A stretch of DNA of 64,000 nt from Cylindrotheca closterium (lineage: Eukaryota > Bacillariophyta > Bacillariophyceae > Bacillariales > Bacillariaceae). The notes under the pieces were generated by a model that was not told the DNA's origin, made no database searches, and saw only the letters and a program-made list of their open reading frames with translations. Position numbers and translations under genes: made by a program. Location of the stretch: the NCBI GenBank assembly GCA_933822405.4, contig CAKOGP040001335.1:372001-436000 (forward strand), given 5' to 3'. Positions 38,988-48,663 of this stretch are shown piece by piece. Positions within the stretch are counted from its first letter, which is position 1; the number at the start of each line of letters is the position of its first letter.

Positions 38988-40436
38988 ATGGAAGATCAAA
39001 GTGAACCATGTCAATGCCTCATCGCGGGAGGAGGTATTGTTGGACTCGTCCTTGCTTTAGCGCTAAAGAAGCATGTCGGTATCACCGCAGAGGTGTATGA
39101 GAGAGCGGAGGGTTTTGCGGATGACGTGGGCGCCGCACTTGGAATGTATGCCAACGGACTCCGAGTGCTGCGAGACATTGACCCGAAGCTCATGGAAGCA
39201 ATTAAGGACGCAGGGCGTCCCTATGGGTATAGACGCTGGGAACGCCATGATGGCACTGAAATTGCTGTGGCGAGCGAAGACGTTTTGTCAGCTGATGACA
39301 GCGAATTGTGCAGTTTGGGGATCCGGAGATGGAGGCTACAGAAAGCCTTGTACAACGCAGTGAAAGATGCTGGAATTCCACTGCATTTCTCCAAAGGAAT
39401 TTCGAACGTCATAGAGCGAGATGATGATGACCGGATTCAAGTCGTATTTGCAGACGGCACCTCCCGCTACACTGAACTCTTGTTTGGAGCAGATGGAGGA
39501 AAGTCGGCCGTTAGAGAGACCGTCGCCGGGGGAACTTACGAAATAAAGTACACTGGAGTAACCTGTTTGATGGGAATGTCAGACTGCCCATCTCCACAAG
39601 AGGGCATTAGCTTTCCGACATCAGAACAGACACAGTGTCATGCTGTGTACTTCCCAACCGGAACCGACGAACAGTGCTTTCAGATTCACATCCCAACAAA
39701 GGAGGATGAAGCAGACAAAACCAACTGGGGAAACCTCAGCGCTGTAGAAGGACAAGAAGAATTCGCCCGTGTCGCTGAAACCATGAAAAAAGACGGATGG
39801 CATCAAAGGTATATTGACCCCCTCCATCGCGTCGAGCACGCTGTCAAGGTGGGTTTCTGCCTTTTGAACCCCAAACTAGAAAGATGGGTCTACGGCAAAA
39901 ACCGTCGAATCATACTCGTTGGAGACGCAGCCCATCCTCCTGTACCATATGTCGGACAAGGCGCTCAGATGGGAGTTGAGGATGTCGGCACCTTGACACT
40001 CCTGTTGCAGAACTTGTGCTGCAGCGCGCCCGGAAATCTGGATTTTAAACGACTTGACGAAGCCACGAAACTGTACGAGAAGCTACGAATCCCAAGAGTG
40101 GCAATGATTCTAGACTGTTCCCAACAACTCGGCAAACTACAGGAGTCAAGGACAAAAACGTCCGATTGTGGACTCTCAGAGCTTCTGCTACAGGGAGAGG
40201 TGATGCTGAACGACACTCTGCCTGTGATGTTTCCAGGCGCGACATACAATTACAGGGTAGAAGTAGCCGATGCGATTACAGATCTGGAAGAACTGAGAGC
40301 AAAGCTAGACGATCGCAACGCTTTTGAAGACTTGATGGCTAGAGCTGGGGATATCTTTGGGGAATACGAGCATCCTCTAGCTCCTTCAAGCACGCATAGC
40401 TTTAGGCCCGCAACAGCAGTTAGGACTGCACATTAG
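38988..40436 (+). CDS. FAD-dependent monooxygenase (aromatic-hydroxylase type)
   Basis: 482 residues. Class A flavoprotein monooxygenases use NAD(P)H and O2 to hydroxylate or epoxidise small molecules; salicylate hydroxylase, kynurenine monooxygenase and zeaxanthin epoxidase are relatives. Three FAD signatures are visible: GGGIVGLVLALALK with a terminal acidic residue in EVYERAEG (about residues 11-40), the DG motif in FGADGGKSAVRE (about 166-177), and the GD motif in ILVGDAAHPPVPYVGQGAQM (about 307-326). The N terminus has no targeting peptide, so it is probably cytosolic and not the plastid zeaxanthin epoxidase. Substrate unknown. Start ATG at 38988 follows AACA, a good context. Confidence 0.92.
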   Translation: MEDQSEPCQCLIAGGGIVGLVLALALKKHVGITAEVYERAEGFADDVGAALGMYANGLRVLRDIDPKLMEAIKDAGRPYGYRRWERHDGTEIAVASEDVLSADDSELCSLGIRRWRLQKALYNAVKDAGIPLHFSKGISNVIERDDDDRIQVVFADGTSRYTELLFGADGGKSAVRETVAGGTYEIKYTGVTCLMGMSDCPSPQEGISFPTSEQTQCHAVYFPTGTDEQCFQIHIPTKEDEADKTNWGNLSAVEGQEEFARVAETMKKDGWHQRYIDPLHRVEHAVKVGFCLLNPKLERWVYGKNRRIILVGDAAHPPVPYVGQGAQMGVEDVGTLTLLLQNLCCSAPGNLDFKRLDEATKLYEKLRIPRVAMILDCSQQLGKLQESRTKTSDCGLSELLLQGEVMLNDTLPVMFPGATYNYRVEVADAITDLEELRAKLDDRNAFEDLMARAGDIFGEYEHPLAPSSTHSFRPATAVRTAH

Positions 40437-40809
40437 CACATCCTACAAACTGCAGCAAGAAGAACAGCAAATTCTAATATGTACTAATAAATAGAAGCAC
40501 TTTTCATAAAACAATCATGTAAAATCTCTCGTCTTTGATAATTGAGGTTACCCAAGTTGTCCGATTAGTATCCGTTGAATGGCAATAAACTACACACCAA
40601 CAGCACTGACTCTAGTGAACTCCATATTCTATCGAGTAAGAGTGATTGTGTTGCAGCCGAGCTTGAGCTCAAAAAGGGAACTCATTTGGTCCTGTTGTTC
40701 CAACTACATTCCTCGTTGATTTTCCGAGAAGCCAGTAGAATGATTCAGAATAGAATCTCTTGCAGAACAGATCATGACAAGACAAGCTCTTCAGTTCCTC
40801 CCTCCTTAA
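40437..40809. other. Intergenic, convergent 3' ends
   Basis: No gene seen. Holds the 3' flanks of the monooxygenase and methyltransferase-like genes. Confidence 0.5.
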
Positions 40810-41796
40810 TTATCGAAAGAAACCATCGACAAGGGACTCGGCAGTTTGGTGTTGATAGCCTTCATGTTGGCCGCCATAACATTGCTGATTAGGACATTGC
40901 CAAGCAACGTGTTCCAATTCGAGACAAGCATGACAATGTTCATGATCGAGAGGGCAGGTCTTGCCATGGTCATTTGTATCTCGAAATAGCAGACATCCAT
41001 TCTTGCGATCGTAGTTGTGAAAGTGACAAATGGCAACGCCACTCGCATTATAGCGCTGTGGCATTTTCAGTGGATGATATACCTTCTTCTTTTTTCCAGT
41101 TGCATGCTGTGCTCCTCCATTCGATCCCTTTTCATCTTTGTGTTCGACTTGAGTTTCACATGATGATTCTTCTTTTTGCCTTCGTTTTAGCAAGGCTGCT
41201 TGTGCTACCGAATGCAAGTTTTCCCAAGCTTCGGTTGTAGTTAAATCATGTTTTTGGCCAAAAGCAAACAGGGCCTTGGATTTGACAATGAGACTGGATG
41301 GCTTCAACTGAGTCTGAACTGTTTGCAGCAAGGTAAACAGAGTTTCGATTTCACGATTACCACCAATGTCCACATAGACATGCAACTCTGGAGTTTTATC
41401 TTTTTGTTGCTTCAGCTGCTTCAGCTTCTCTTCAATCAACATTTGCACTCGATTCCAGTCCATGAGCACGTTGGTGAGCTCGAATTGGACACCAGGGAAC
41501 TTGTCTTGGCATTCGCGAATGAATTGTGGACCCACATCCATTCCCAATACTTGGTCCGCCGGAGAATGCACACTGTTTACAATCTTTTGGGTGCAATATC
41601 CATTACAGCATCCAATCTCCACCACTACAACGCTCTGAGGCTCTGTCGGAATGGTGCGACTGGCAAACTTGCGGTACAAGTTGGTAGTTGGTACAATTAC
41701 AAAAGGAGGTGCATTTGGTGGAAGAGGCCATCGATGACATAGGGTCCACAGTGTAGACTTACTGGATGGCTGACAGGACGACTTGGATACACTCAT
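40810..41796 (-). CDS. SAM-methyltransferase-like protein with C-terminal Cys/His zinc-binding region
   Basis: 328 residues from ATG 41796 (MSVSKSSCQPSS); the frame extends four codons further but has no ATG. Residues about 50-200 look like a Rossmann methyltransferase: VVVVEIGCCNGYCTQKI is a motif I with Cys in place of two Gly, LGMDVGPQFIREC is motif II, and VQFELTNVL and ELHVYVDIGG follow. The C terminus (about 256-303) has nine Cys/His arranged as CHFHNYDRKNGC, then KTCPLDHEHCHACLELEHV and WQCP, likely binding zinc and perhaps RNA in the manner of a CCCH finger. The combination suggests RNA modification (inference). Motif I is unusual, so catalytic activity is unproven. Confidence 0.72.
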   Translation of the reverse strand: MSVSKSSCQPSSKSTLWTLCHRWPLPPNAPPFVIVPTTNLYRKFASRTIPTEPQSVVVVEIGCCNGYCTQKIVNSVHSPADQVLGMDVGPQFIRECQDKFPGVQFELTNVLMDWNRVQMLIEEKLKQLKQQKDKTPELHVYVDIGGNREIETLFTLLQTVQTQLKPSSLIVKSKALFAFGQKHDLTTTEAWENLHSVAQAALLKRRQKEESSCETQVEHKDEKGSNGGAQHATGKKKKVYHPLKMPQRYNASGVAICHFHNYDRKNGCLLFRDTNDHGKTCPLDHEHCHACLELEHVAWQCPNQQCYGGQHEGYQHQTAESLVDGFFR

Positions 41797-43511
41797 TGTG
41801 TCTTTCAAGGGGAGTTCATTTTTTCCACATATCCCACCAGTCTGCCATCACCATGAACGTCGCAGCTGATGTGAATGGCTGGTGTTGATGTCTGAGCGGT
41901 TCATGGCTGTGCGTGCAAAGACATTGTTCCTTCGCGCGAATTCGGATATCAAATCTTCAAAATCGAATAAATTTTCGCACGAATTCAATTCCACGACCTC
42001 CAATTACCGGTACCTCTTTCCGACTTTCATGTTCAAATCACGATCACTAAATGTAGTCTTATTGATACTTCCAGGTCTTAAAAAAACTCCAGAACGAAAC
42101 AAGAGCACAAGGTTCTAAAAAACGAGAGAACGAAACCAAGACACAATAGCGTCATCTTTCGTTTGCAGTGCCGCAGGTGCAGAATGGCCAGACTGGAGTT
42201 TGGGACAGCCTTTTACTCTACAGTATCATGGTAGCTTCAGGGACTGACACAGCCAAAACACACGTATCCCAAACTCCTTCACCCATCGTAGGCAAAGGCT
42301 TCGCCGATCCTAGTGCTAGTGTCACTGTCATGACAAGAACGAAAGGGTTTGGGTTGCATAGTAGTGACTAAAACATTAACTGGCATTTTCAATGCTGATG
42401 ATCCAAGGGCCTAGTAGACAGGTACCACATCAACCACCTCCCATCTGCAGTAGTGTGCGTAATAAGATGGGCCATCCAATGGACTACGACCATCGTTCAT
42501 GTACCATCACAAGTGTCCACCACGCAAGAATGAGCTGAACGAGGATTGATTGAAGAAAAAAACAAGTAATAGCACTTGCATTTTCAATCTGATGGGCAAC
42601 TTTGGCTTCACAGTTCGTCCTATCCGCAAATACAACAGCACCACTGAAGGTTGACCATCACAAGGGTATGAGTTGATCAACTGTTTTAACATTTATGATT
42701 CGCGGACCGGTAACTATGTCCTACAAGCACTGAATCAACGCAGTCCATAAAAAGTTTGTCAACTATGATGATGTGTCCAATCGTATTAGCTTCTACCTGT
42801 AGGGCCAGAAACGTGTAAAACATGCAGTCAAAATTGCTTCCTTTCGAGTGGAGGCAGCGCGATGCAAAACGTAACATGAACTTGGTATGCTCAACAACAC
42901 ATAGGGTCGATAGCACGTCACAGAGTCGTGGCAACCAACATATATGGCGCAATGAGAATTTGACCACGTCAAAGTGACTATGGAATTTGTGAAGTTTGTG
43001 AACCAATGCAAATACAAATGTATGTACATAGATACCTAGACTTAGTCAGCGTAATCATGACGAAAACACTACAGAGGTTCAGACGCCCCCCCTTATTGTC
43101 GTTTTGGATCAAGACATTTTGCCTTGATAGGTAACACACATTACTTATGGCGTGACAAGAAGAGAGCAAGCCGAGGAATTCTCATGTAAAACTCTCTTCG
43201 AACTTGCGGAAGTTTGGCACAGCCTACACCGAAGACGCTCGAAAATTCACACTATTGGACGCGTCGCAATAAGATCAGACTAAATCGTTTGATCTACACT
43301 TCATTTAGAGTATCGTTGCGGATAGATAAGAAAAAACAAAATACGACCAAAGTAAGATAAAAACGAAGAGGGGCGGATGAAGCCCATGTGAAACCTCCGT
43401 GAAAAAAACGGAAACAAACACATCAAAAAATCTTGAGGAAACTTTGACCGCACCACAGATTGCCTCATAAAATCTTTTTAGAAACAAAACTCGAAAACAC
43501 ACAAATTCATC
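41797..43511. other. Long intergenic region
   Basis: 1.7 kb. TACCGGTA is at 42005-42012. Short open frames (for example 42168-42371 plus, 42686-43006 minus) show no recognisable content. It must hold the promoters of two divergent genes; otherwise I see nothing. Confidence 0.5.
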
Positions 43512-44378
43512 ATGAATGCACTAAAACCCTCCTTCATGAAGAAAAAGAAGACCATCACTCCGCAAAAGCCGAGTTCATTCAAGGATGATGCGACTACCTC
43601 ATCATCAACGTCTCTAAACTCATCTATTCGTAGCACCTCAAGCTCAATGAGAGGATACGACGAAATGCAGTGTTTGAAGAAGATCTCCTCCTTTTGCAAG
43701 GAAACTGACCGTGACGTCTCTACACATCTGATGTTCCGCATTGCATGCTTCCACGACTTTGACTTTGACCGATCTAAGCATACCATCATCACAATGTCAG
43801 ATAGCAAATACCTGGGCCTCCACATGGAAGGTCCTCTCTCCAAACACTTTGGAAAACGAATTGTGGTTCCTCTACCTGACCTCAAGGCAAGAGACAAATC
43901 CAATGTTGTCTACCTTCGCCCCAGTCGCTACTCAGGCACCAAGAACTCTCAATTGATGGTGGACAGTCTCTGCTATGTGCTCAACGACCTCAGCAGTACC
44001 CAATCACAATGCCGTGCTGGGGTTACCGTGGTTGTGAACATGAAGAAGTGGGCAAGAGACAACTTTGACCAAGAAATGTGGGTCAAGATGATCCGCATCC
44101 TTCAAGGAGACTTGGTACCGACCAAGGTCATGAATGTCCTTCTTGTGGATGCTCCAGAAGAATTCCGAAACGTGTGGGAGCTTCTCGAACAACTCATGCC
44201 AAACACCTTCTACAAGAAGGTGAACTTTGTCAAGCAAAACAAGCTTGGCGACTATTTCAAGGATGGGTTCCATGAACACCTTCCAAACGAGTTCAAACGT
44301 GGCTGGCTAAGTATAGATGAGGTTGTGGAAGACTACATTGACTTGAAGCAATACAACGACCAGCTGGTCGATTTGTAA
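43512..44378 (+). CDS. CRAL-TRIO (Sec14-like) lipid-binding protein
   Basis: 288 residues. CRAL-TRIO proteins bind and transfer phosphoinositides, tocopherols or other lipids. The domain runs about residues 95-280: VVYLRPSRYSG, GVTVVVNMKKWARDNFDQ, KVMNVLLVDAPEEFRNVWEL, then the lipid-gate helix and a final LPNEFKRGW, matching the family's LPxEFGG ending with Gly replaced. The N-terminal 50 residues are Ser/Thr/Lys-rich and disordered (MNALKPSFMKKKKTITP). There is no signal peptide, so it is probably cytosolic and peripheral to membranes. Ligand unknown. No intron. Confidence 0.85.
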   Translation: MNALKPSFMKKKKTITPQKPSSFKDDATTSSSTSLNSSIRSTSSSMRGYDEMQCLKKISSFCKETDRDVSTHLMFRIACFHDFDFDRSKHTIITMSDSKYLGLHMEGPLSKHFGKRIVVPLPDLKARDKSNVVYLRPSRYSGTKNSQLMVDSLCYVLNDLSSTQSQCRAGVTVVVNMKKWARDNFDQEMWVKMIRILQGDLVPTKVMNVLLVDAPEEFRNVWELLEQLMPNTFYKKVNFVKQNKLGDYFKDGFHEHLPNEFKRGWLSIDEVVEDYIDLKQYNDQLVDL

Positions 44379-44828
44379 CGAAGCAGTTGGGTGATCGACA
44401 GCAGTTGTATACATACAATAAACAATAATTAATAAGCTTGTACAATAACACATCAATATGTTTACTACTTTTGCAAGACAGCTACGAATAAATCATCTTG
44501 AACTACAGTATCGCCTGTGGAAAGCATCATTACTTTGATCGGATGTTTCCCAAGGAGTATCGGGACTGACTATTTACAGTAAGAATCTGGGAACTAAAAT
44601 AATGTTGTCAGAAAAATGCTTGCAAAATTCCTGAACTTGGTTACTCGAATACTTCGACCAACATGATAAGAGCAAATAGATACTACGAACTTGTATCTTC
44701 AGTGTAGGTACTGCTATCTACTATGGAATCGAGCCTCGTTCGCTTCCAGGCTATCTCATGTCTGACTATTCTACGTGTTACAGCGATGTAAATCATCGTG
44801 ATGGAGAACGAAGCTCATCGCCTTTGGT
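44379..44828. other. Intergenic, convergent 3' ends
   Basis: No gene seen. An AATAAA-like cluster (44418-44440) after the CRAL-TRIO stop may serve polyadenylation. Confidence 0.45.
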
Positions 44829-46496
44829 TCACCCCCTTTTGATAGACCGCCGCTTGTTGCGGAAGTACTTGGATATCCGTTTGCACGCATCGTCATTGGA
44901 AACTTCCACCCATCCGCCAGATTCTGGTATCGCTTGGAGAAATCTAACCCCTTTATCTTTTATTCTCCGTGCAATTTCCTCCACTACCTTTATTTTCATG
45001 CCTCGATCCAAAGTATCATATACCTTTGATCGATCAGTTATCAACTGCTGCAAAAACTCGCTACCTCGACTTCTTTGTAGATTGCCAAATACTACATCGT
45101 CCGGATGAGGCTCGTCTGAAATGGGAATACCATCTGTGATTGACTTGCGGGTAGATGACTGGCGTTTCAGATTCCGAAACATTTGCGTGACTTTGGCTCT
45201 CGATTGTTCGGGTCGTAGCTCTTCCCAACCATCACTTGGTCCATTTTGCTTCTTGAGAAAGCGGCCCCCTTCGTTTCCAATGACATCGTCAATCAAGCCA
45301 TCTACTATTACCTTCTTCTTATCGTTTGTCCCGGAAGTATATTGTGGTATCAAGGATTTCACAAGAGCACGAAGACGCTCGTTGCCAGCGTTGCAGCTCT
45401 TCTCGCCGCTATTGAACAAGACATCAGCGTCCCTAGTTTCTGTGATCGGTACCCTCAATGGTGGTGGCAGAGACCGAAACAAAGCAGGTTTACTCTTATC
45501 TTGTTTTGCGAGACGTGAAAGAACCCAATTATTGTGATAGTCCAAAATGACTTGGTTGGTGCCGGATGTAAATGGAAGCATTGCCGTCGCAATGCCGTAT
45601 GTGCATAGGCGATAGGAACACTCTAGATGTGAACCAAAGTGGGGGGTGAAGCGGACCCGGAATTGGTTTGACATGGCCTTTACCAGCATTTTGCAGATCA
45701 CGTACTTGCCTATTTCATCGGTGCAAAAATGAACGGCGGAACAATGGATTGGAATGGCAGCGACTAGTTCTATGTTTTCAGGGTGTCCGATTTGTTTCTC
45801 TCTGTATTCACCAATCGTCCAGCAAACCCCAATGTGACCCCGAAGCTGATTTCTTTCGGATTCCACAACGGACATCATGATGTAGTACCGCGCACGCAAT
45901 TCATTGAGAAGCGTTTTGGCGACTCTGAGGCCTGGGAGCTCAAACATGACCTGTCGGTCTGCCGAGTCTCTTCCGGCAAGTTGAAGAAATCCACTTCGAA
46001 GGCATTCGAGATCGTCGTCGTCCAGATCTTCTACAGTGATATCCTTTGCCAATTTATCCATTCCAAAGAGTCGTTGCTTTGCATCAAAGAAACTGAGCAT
46101 TTGGTGCGCCGCAGCCTTGGAATCGTAGCGATTCGCACGAAGAAACATTAATCGAAGCGACCGTGCAGTGACATATTCTCTGTTCATTGTTTTGGCTGCT
46201 TGATAGTTACTTCCAGCTTTGATGAGCAGCAGAGTTTCATCGAGTTCTTTAAGTCTGGTCTTAATGAAGATCTCCTCTTCTGCTATTTTGTCTTCCACAC
46301 CATGCACGACTTCCTGGTGCATTTGTCTCTCTTCAAAAGTAAGTCCATTCAGGGCTTCCGATAAAAGCGTATCAACTTCTTCTTTCCCTTTCTGGTCTCC
46401 CTTCTGCGGAAATAAGAAACTGTTGGTCGGGTTCCGAGCAGTTGTGTTGGAACACAAGCAGCTTGAATCCCTGAATTGCTTGTCTAAGGTGCTCAT
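44829..46496 (-). CDS. Protein with two tandem DUF6824 domains
   Basis: 555 residues from ATG 46496 (MSTLDKQFRDSS). Residues about 40-330 are a helical, charged region of a type common upstream of DUF6824 in diatoms (ALNGLTFEERQMHQEVVHG; YVTARSLRLMFLRANRYDSK, a CRAL-TRIO-N-like helix). DUF6824 repeat 1 is at about 355-440 (DADVLFNSGEKS, GNERLRALV, GGRFLKKQNGPSDGWEEL). Repeat 2 is at about 463-551 (DDVVFGNLQRSRGSEFL, GVRFLQAIPESGGWVEV, ending RKSIKRG-like basic residues). Domain function is unknown; paired domains may bind a repeated or dimeric target (inference). The second DUF6824 gene in this window (32349-33215) has one domain and no N-terminal extension. Confidence 0.88.
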   Translation of the reverse strand: MSTLDKQFRDSSCLCSNTTARNPTNSFLFPQKGDQKGKEEVDTLLSEALNGLTFEERQMHQEVVHGVEDKIAEEEIFIKTRLKELDETLLLIKAGSNYQAAKTMNREYVTARSLRLMFLRANRYDSKAAAHQMLSFFDAKQRLFGMDKLAKDITVEDLDDDDLECLRSGFLQLAGRDSADRQVMFELPGLRVAKTLLNELRARYYIMMSVVESERNQLRGHIGVCWTIGEYREKQIGHPENIELVAAIPIHCSAVHFCTDEIGKYVICKMLVKAMSNQFRVRFTPHFGSHLECSYRLCTYGIATAMLPFTSGTNQVILDYHNNWVLSRLAKQDKSKPALFRSLPPPLRVPITETRDADVLFNSGEKSCNAGNERLRALVKSLIPQYTSGTNDKKKVIVDGLIDDVIGNEGGRFLKKQNGPSDGWEELRPEQSRAKVTQMFRNLKRQSSTRKSITDGIPISDEPHPDDVVFGNLQRSRGSEFLQQLITDRSKVYDTLDRGMKIKVVEEIARRIKDKGVRFLQAIPESGGWVEVSNDDACKRISKYFRNKRRSIKRG

Positions 46497-46857
46497 GATA
46501 CTATTTCACCAAAGGTTTGGCCTTTTATTGAGTGCTTTATCCTGTATGATCTGTGATGTATATACTGTCACCCACGATGCATTCTCATAATTTCGGCGAA
46601 ATTCATATTTATATTTTATTGAATTGAACGAGCATCATGCGTACCAGTAAATAAATACAAGGCGGAAAGTTTTAAAAATAGCACTACACAATACATACCC
46701 CGGTATAGTCCAACAAGTACTGTACCTACAGCCAGTATTATTGGAATGTCAGATTGTCCAGGAACGCAAATTATTCTTACAATTTTATACTATACAACAA
46801 TAGATGAACAACGTAGGACGCTGGCCCTCCTGGCAAACATTCCTCAGGAGCCAGTTC
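46497..46857. other. Intergenic
   Basis: 361 bases, upstream of the two-domain DUF6824 gene and downstream of the LRR gene. No feature seen. Confidence 0.5.
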
Positions 46858-48339
46858 TCACGAAAGCCATTCGCCCAATATCTTTTTCTGTAGCAACCAA
46901 TATACTACGTCAGGCTGTGTACTTTCCCACGATGGCTTGTGCCATTCATCGCCGTATTCGTAGTAGCATATTCTAGTTGCTCGTTCCAGCACCATTGGCC
47001 AGAGATTTGGCGGCAATGTTCCCGTGGAAGAAGATTCCACCTGCATCAAGGCCCTTCGACCTCCTCGATTCCAGCTCAAGGGGACGCTGATTTGAGAGTA
47101 CATGGCCGCAAGTTCTGGACACAAATCATTAACTTCAAAACGTATGTCCTCTAGACTTTTGTTGCGCCACACCACATCGGCAAGGACTTCCATGTAGGAT
47201 CGGGTCCAGCAAAATGGATTGGACGACATGCTGAGGTGTCGGAGACATGTCATTTGTGGTAGTTTGCGAAGGAAGCCGACCGCCTCCGCTTCTCCTATCC
47301 AATTTTCATCCAGATTCAGGCACTGTAAGGTCAGATATTCACCAATGAGCAAAGGATCGAGCGGAGAAAGCGTCGAAATGGAATTTCCACGTAGATCCAA
47401 AGACACTAGGGAGTGTAGCAAGGAGACTGTCTCCATGATCCGCGGTGAATCCAGACCAATTTCATTCAAGCTAAACTCCTTGATTGAAGTGTTGGGTATT
47501 ATGCTGTCTTCGGATGCAGCATCATCGTTGTCGTCCATCAAAACATCATCGTCTGGTGGCCAAAAGGCTACCGCTGTCATTCGAAGCTTTTCCAGGGAGC
47601 AGTCTCGTTGGCACAAGGTCTCCTGAAAGGTTTCAAAAGAAATTCTTGCCTGCCCTACAAGAGAGGCTTGTCGCACATCCATACTTTGCACTTTCGTGTC
47701 GAGAATTGCAGTCTTGAAAATCTCTGGAAAGGTTTGCCATCGTAGCACTGCCTGAAAATGATCGGAATGGAGCTGAATGTGTTTCAAACTTCGGTTCTGC
47801 CCAAGTGCAGCCACAAATGCATGACCTGCGTCATCTGGATCCACAAAAATCAAGTTCCCACTTGGGGGTGATAAGACGAAGCTTTCGATTGTGGAAGACA
47901 ATGCCAATCCTTCGAATAAGAGCCTGGCATGATCGATGGATATCCTTTTGACGGGATAAAACTGGATCTCCCGAGGTCCATCTTGTTGCAGAAAACAACT
48001 CTTCAAGCACGTATATCCAGCATCCCCCATCAAATCAACCAACGTTAGAGAGTTTGTCTTGTTGAAAGTGGCTATCAGAAGAGCAAGGTATTCTGGGCCC
48101 ATGGTTGCTTCGATCAAATCGAGGGTAATATTTTGCATTCTCTTTGTGTGATCCTTGAGAATATTCAAAAAGACTTGGCAATCGTAGCTGAAACCATTTA
48201 TATAATAGTTTTCGTTCCGGTCAAAGAATCGTCGGCATAGGATTTCCATTGTGACGGCATTTTCTGGAATGCCCGAACTACCGCAAATTGGTTCCACAAG
48301 CTTCCCTTGGCTGTCAGAATATAAGATGAAGACTCTCAT
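46858..48339 (-). CDS. RNI-type leucine-rich-repeat protein
   Basis: 493 residues from ATG 48339 (MRVFILYSDSQGK). It has no signal peptide or membrane segment. The middle carries irregular RNI-like LRRs, clearest at about residues 285-390 (SLVSLDLRGNSIS, LQCLNLDENWIGEAEAVGF, LRHLSMSSNPFCW). The C terminus has the block usual in this diatom family: SWNRGGRRALMQ, NLWPMVLERATRI, PDVVYWLLQKKI. These proteins are common, lineage-expanded and uncharacterised; a protein-interaction role is likely. An Asp-rich loop (DDDVLMDDNDDAASED) interrupts the repeats at about 268. Confidence 0.85.
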   Translation of the reverse strand: MRVFILYSDSQGKLVEPICGSSGIPENAVTMEILCRRFFDRNENYYINGFSYDCQVFLNILKDHTKRMQNITLDLIEATMGPEYLALLIATFNKTNSLTLVDLMGDAGYTCLKSCFLQQDGPREIQFYPVKRISIDHARLLFEGLALSSTIESFVLSPPSGNLIFVDPDDAGHAFVAALGQNRSLKHIQLHSDHFQAVLRWQTFPEIFKTAILDTKVQSMDVRQASLVGQARISFETFQETLCQRDCSLEKLRMTAVAFWPPDDDVLMDDNDDAASEDSIIPNTSIKEFSLNEIGLDSPRIMETVSLLHSLVSLDLRGNSISTLSPLDPLLIGEYLTLQCLNLDENWIGEAEAVGFLRKLPQMTCLRHLSMSSNPFCWTRSYMEVLADVVWRNKSLEDIRFEVNDLCPELAAMYSQISVPLSWNRGGRRALMQVESSSTGTLPPNLWPMVLERATRICYYEYGDEWHKPSWESTQPDVVYWLLQKKILGEWLS

Positions 48340-48663
48340 TACTTTCTACTGTATCCTAACCGATATAGAGGTACGAGGAGAGAGCATACAACAAAAGAGG
48401 TTTTCGTGAGAAATAAATTTATTCCTGAAGGTTGCGATTGATGATATTATTTCATACTGTATGTTTGAATTTTCAAATTTCAAAATTGAGTTCGCAGTGT
48501 ACGTATGACGAACTTACCGAACCCGCTTTCTCCTTTTCCCCATTATCATCCATCACCCAATCCAAAAATATAATCATCATCATCGCATTTATGCGTGCAC
48601 ATATATGCACACAGTTCATCATCAGATATATATATCTGTCATCTTCAACGTTCCAAACCAAAC
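48340..48663. other. Divergent promoter region, LRR gene and S9 peptidase gene
   Basis: 324 bases separate the two start codons. It contains a TATATATATC tract at about 48624-48635, 30-40 bases before the peptidase ATG. Confidence 0.5.

Noticed and set aside
41248..41742. Plus-strand 164-codon frame opposite the methyltransferase-like gene
   Set aside because: It is antisense to a gene with recognisable motifs and has no domain of its own.
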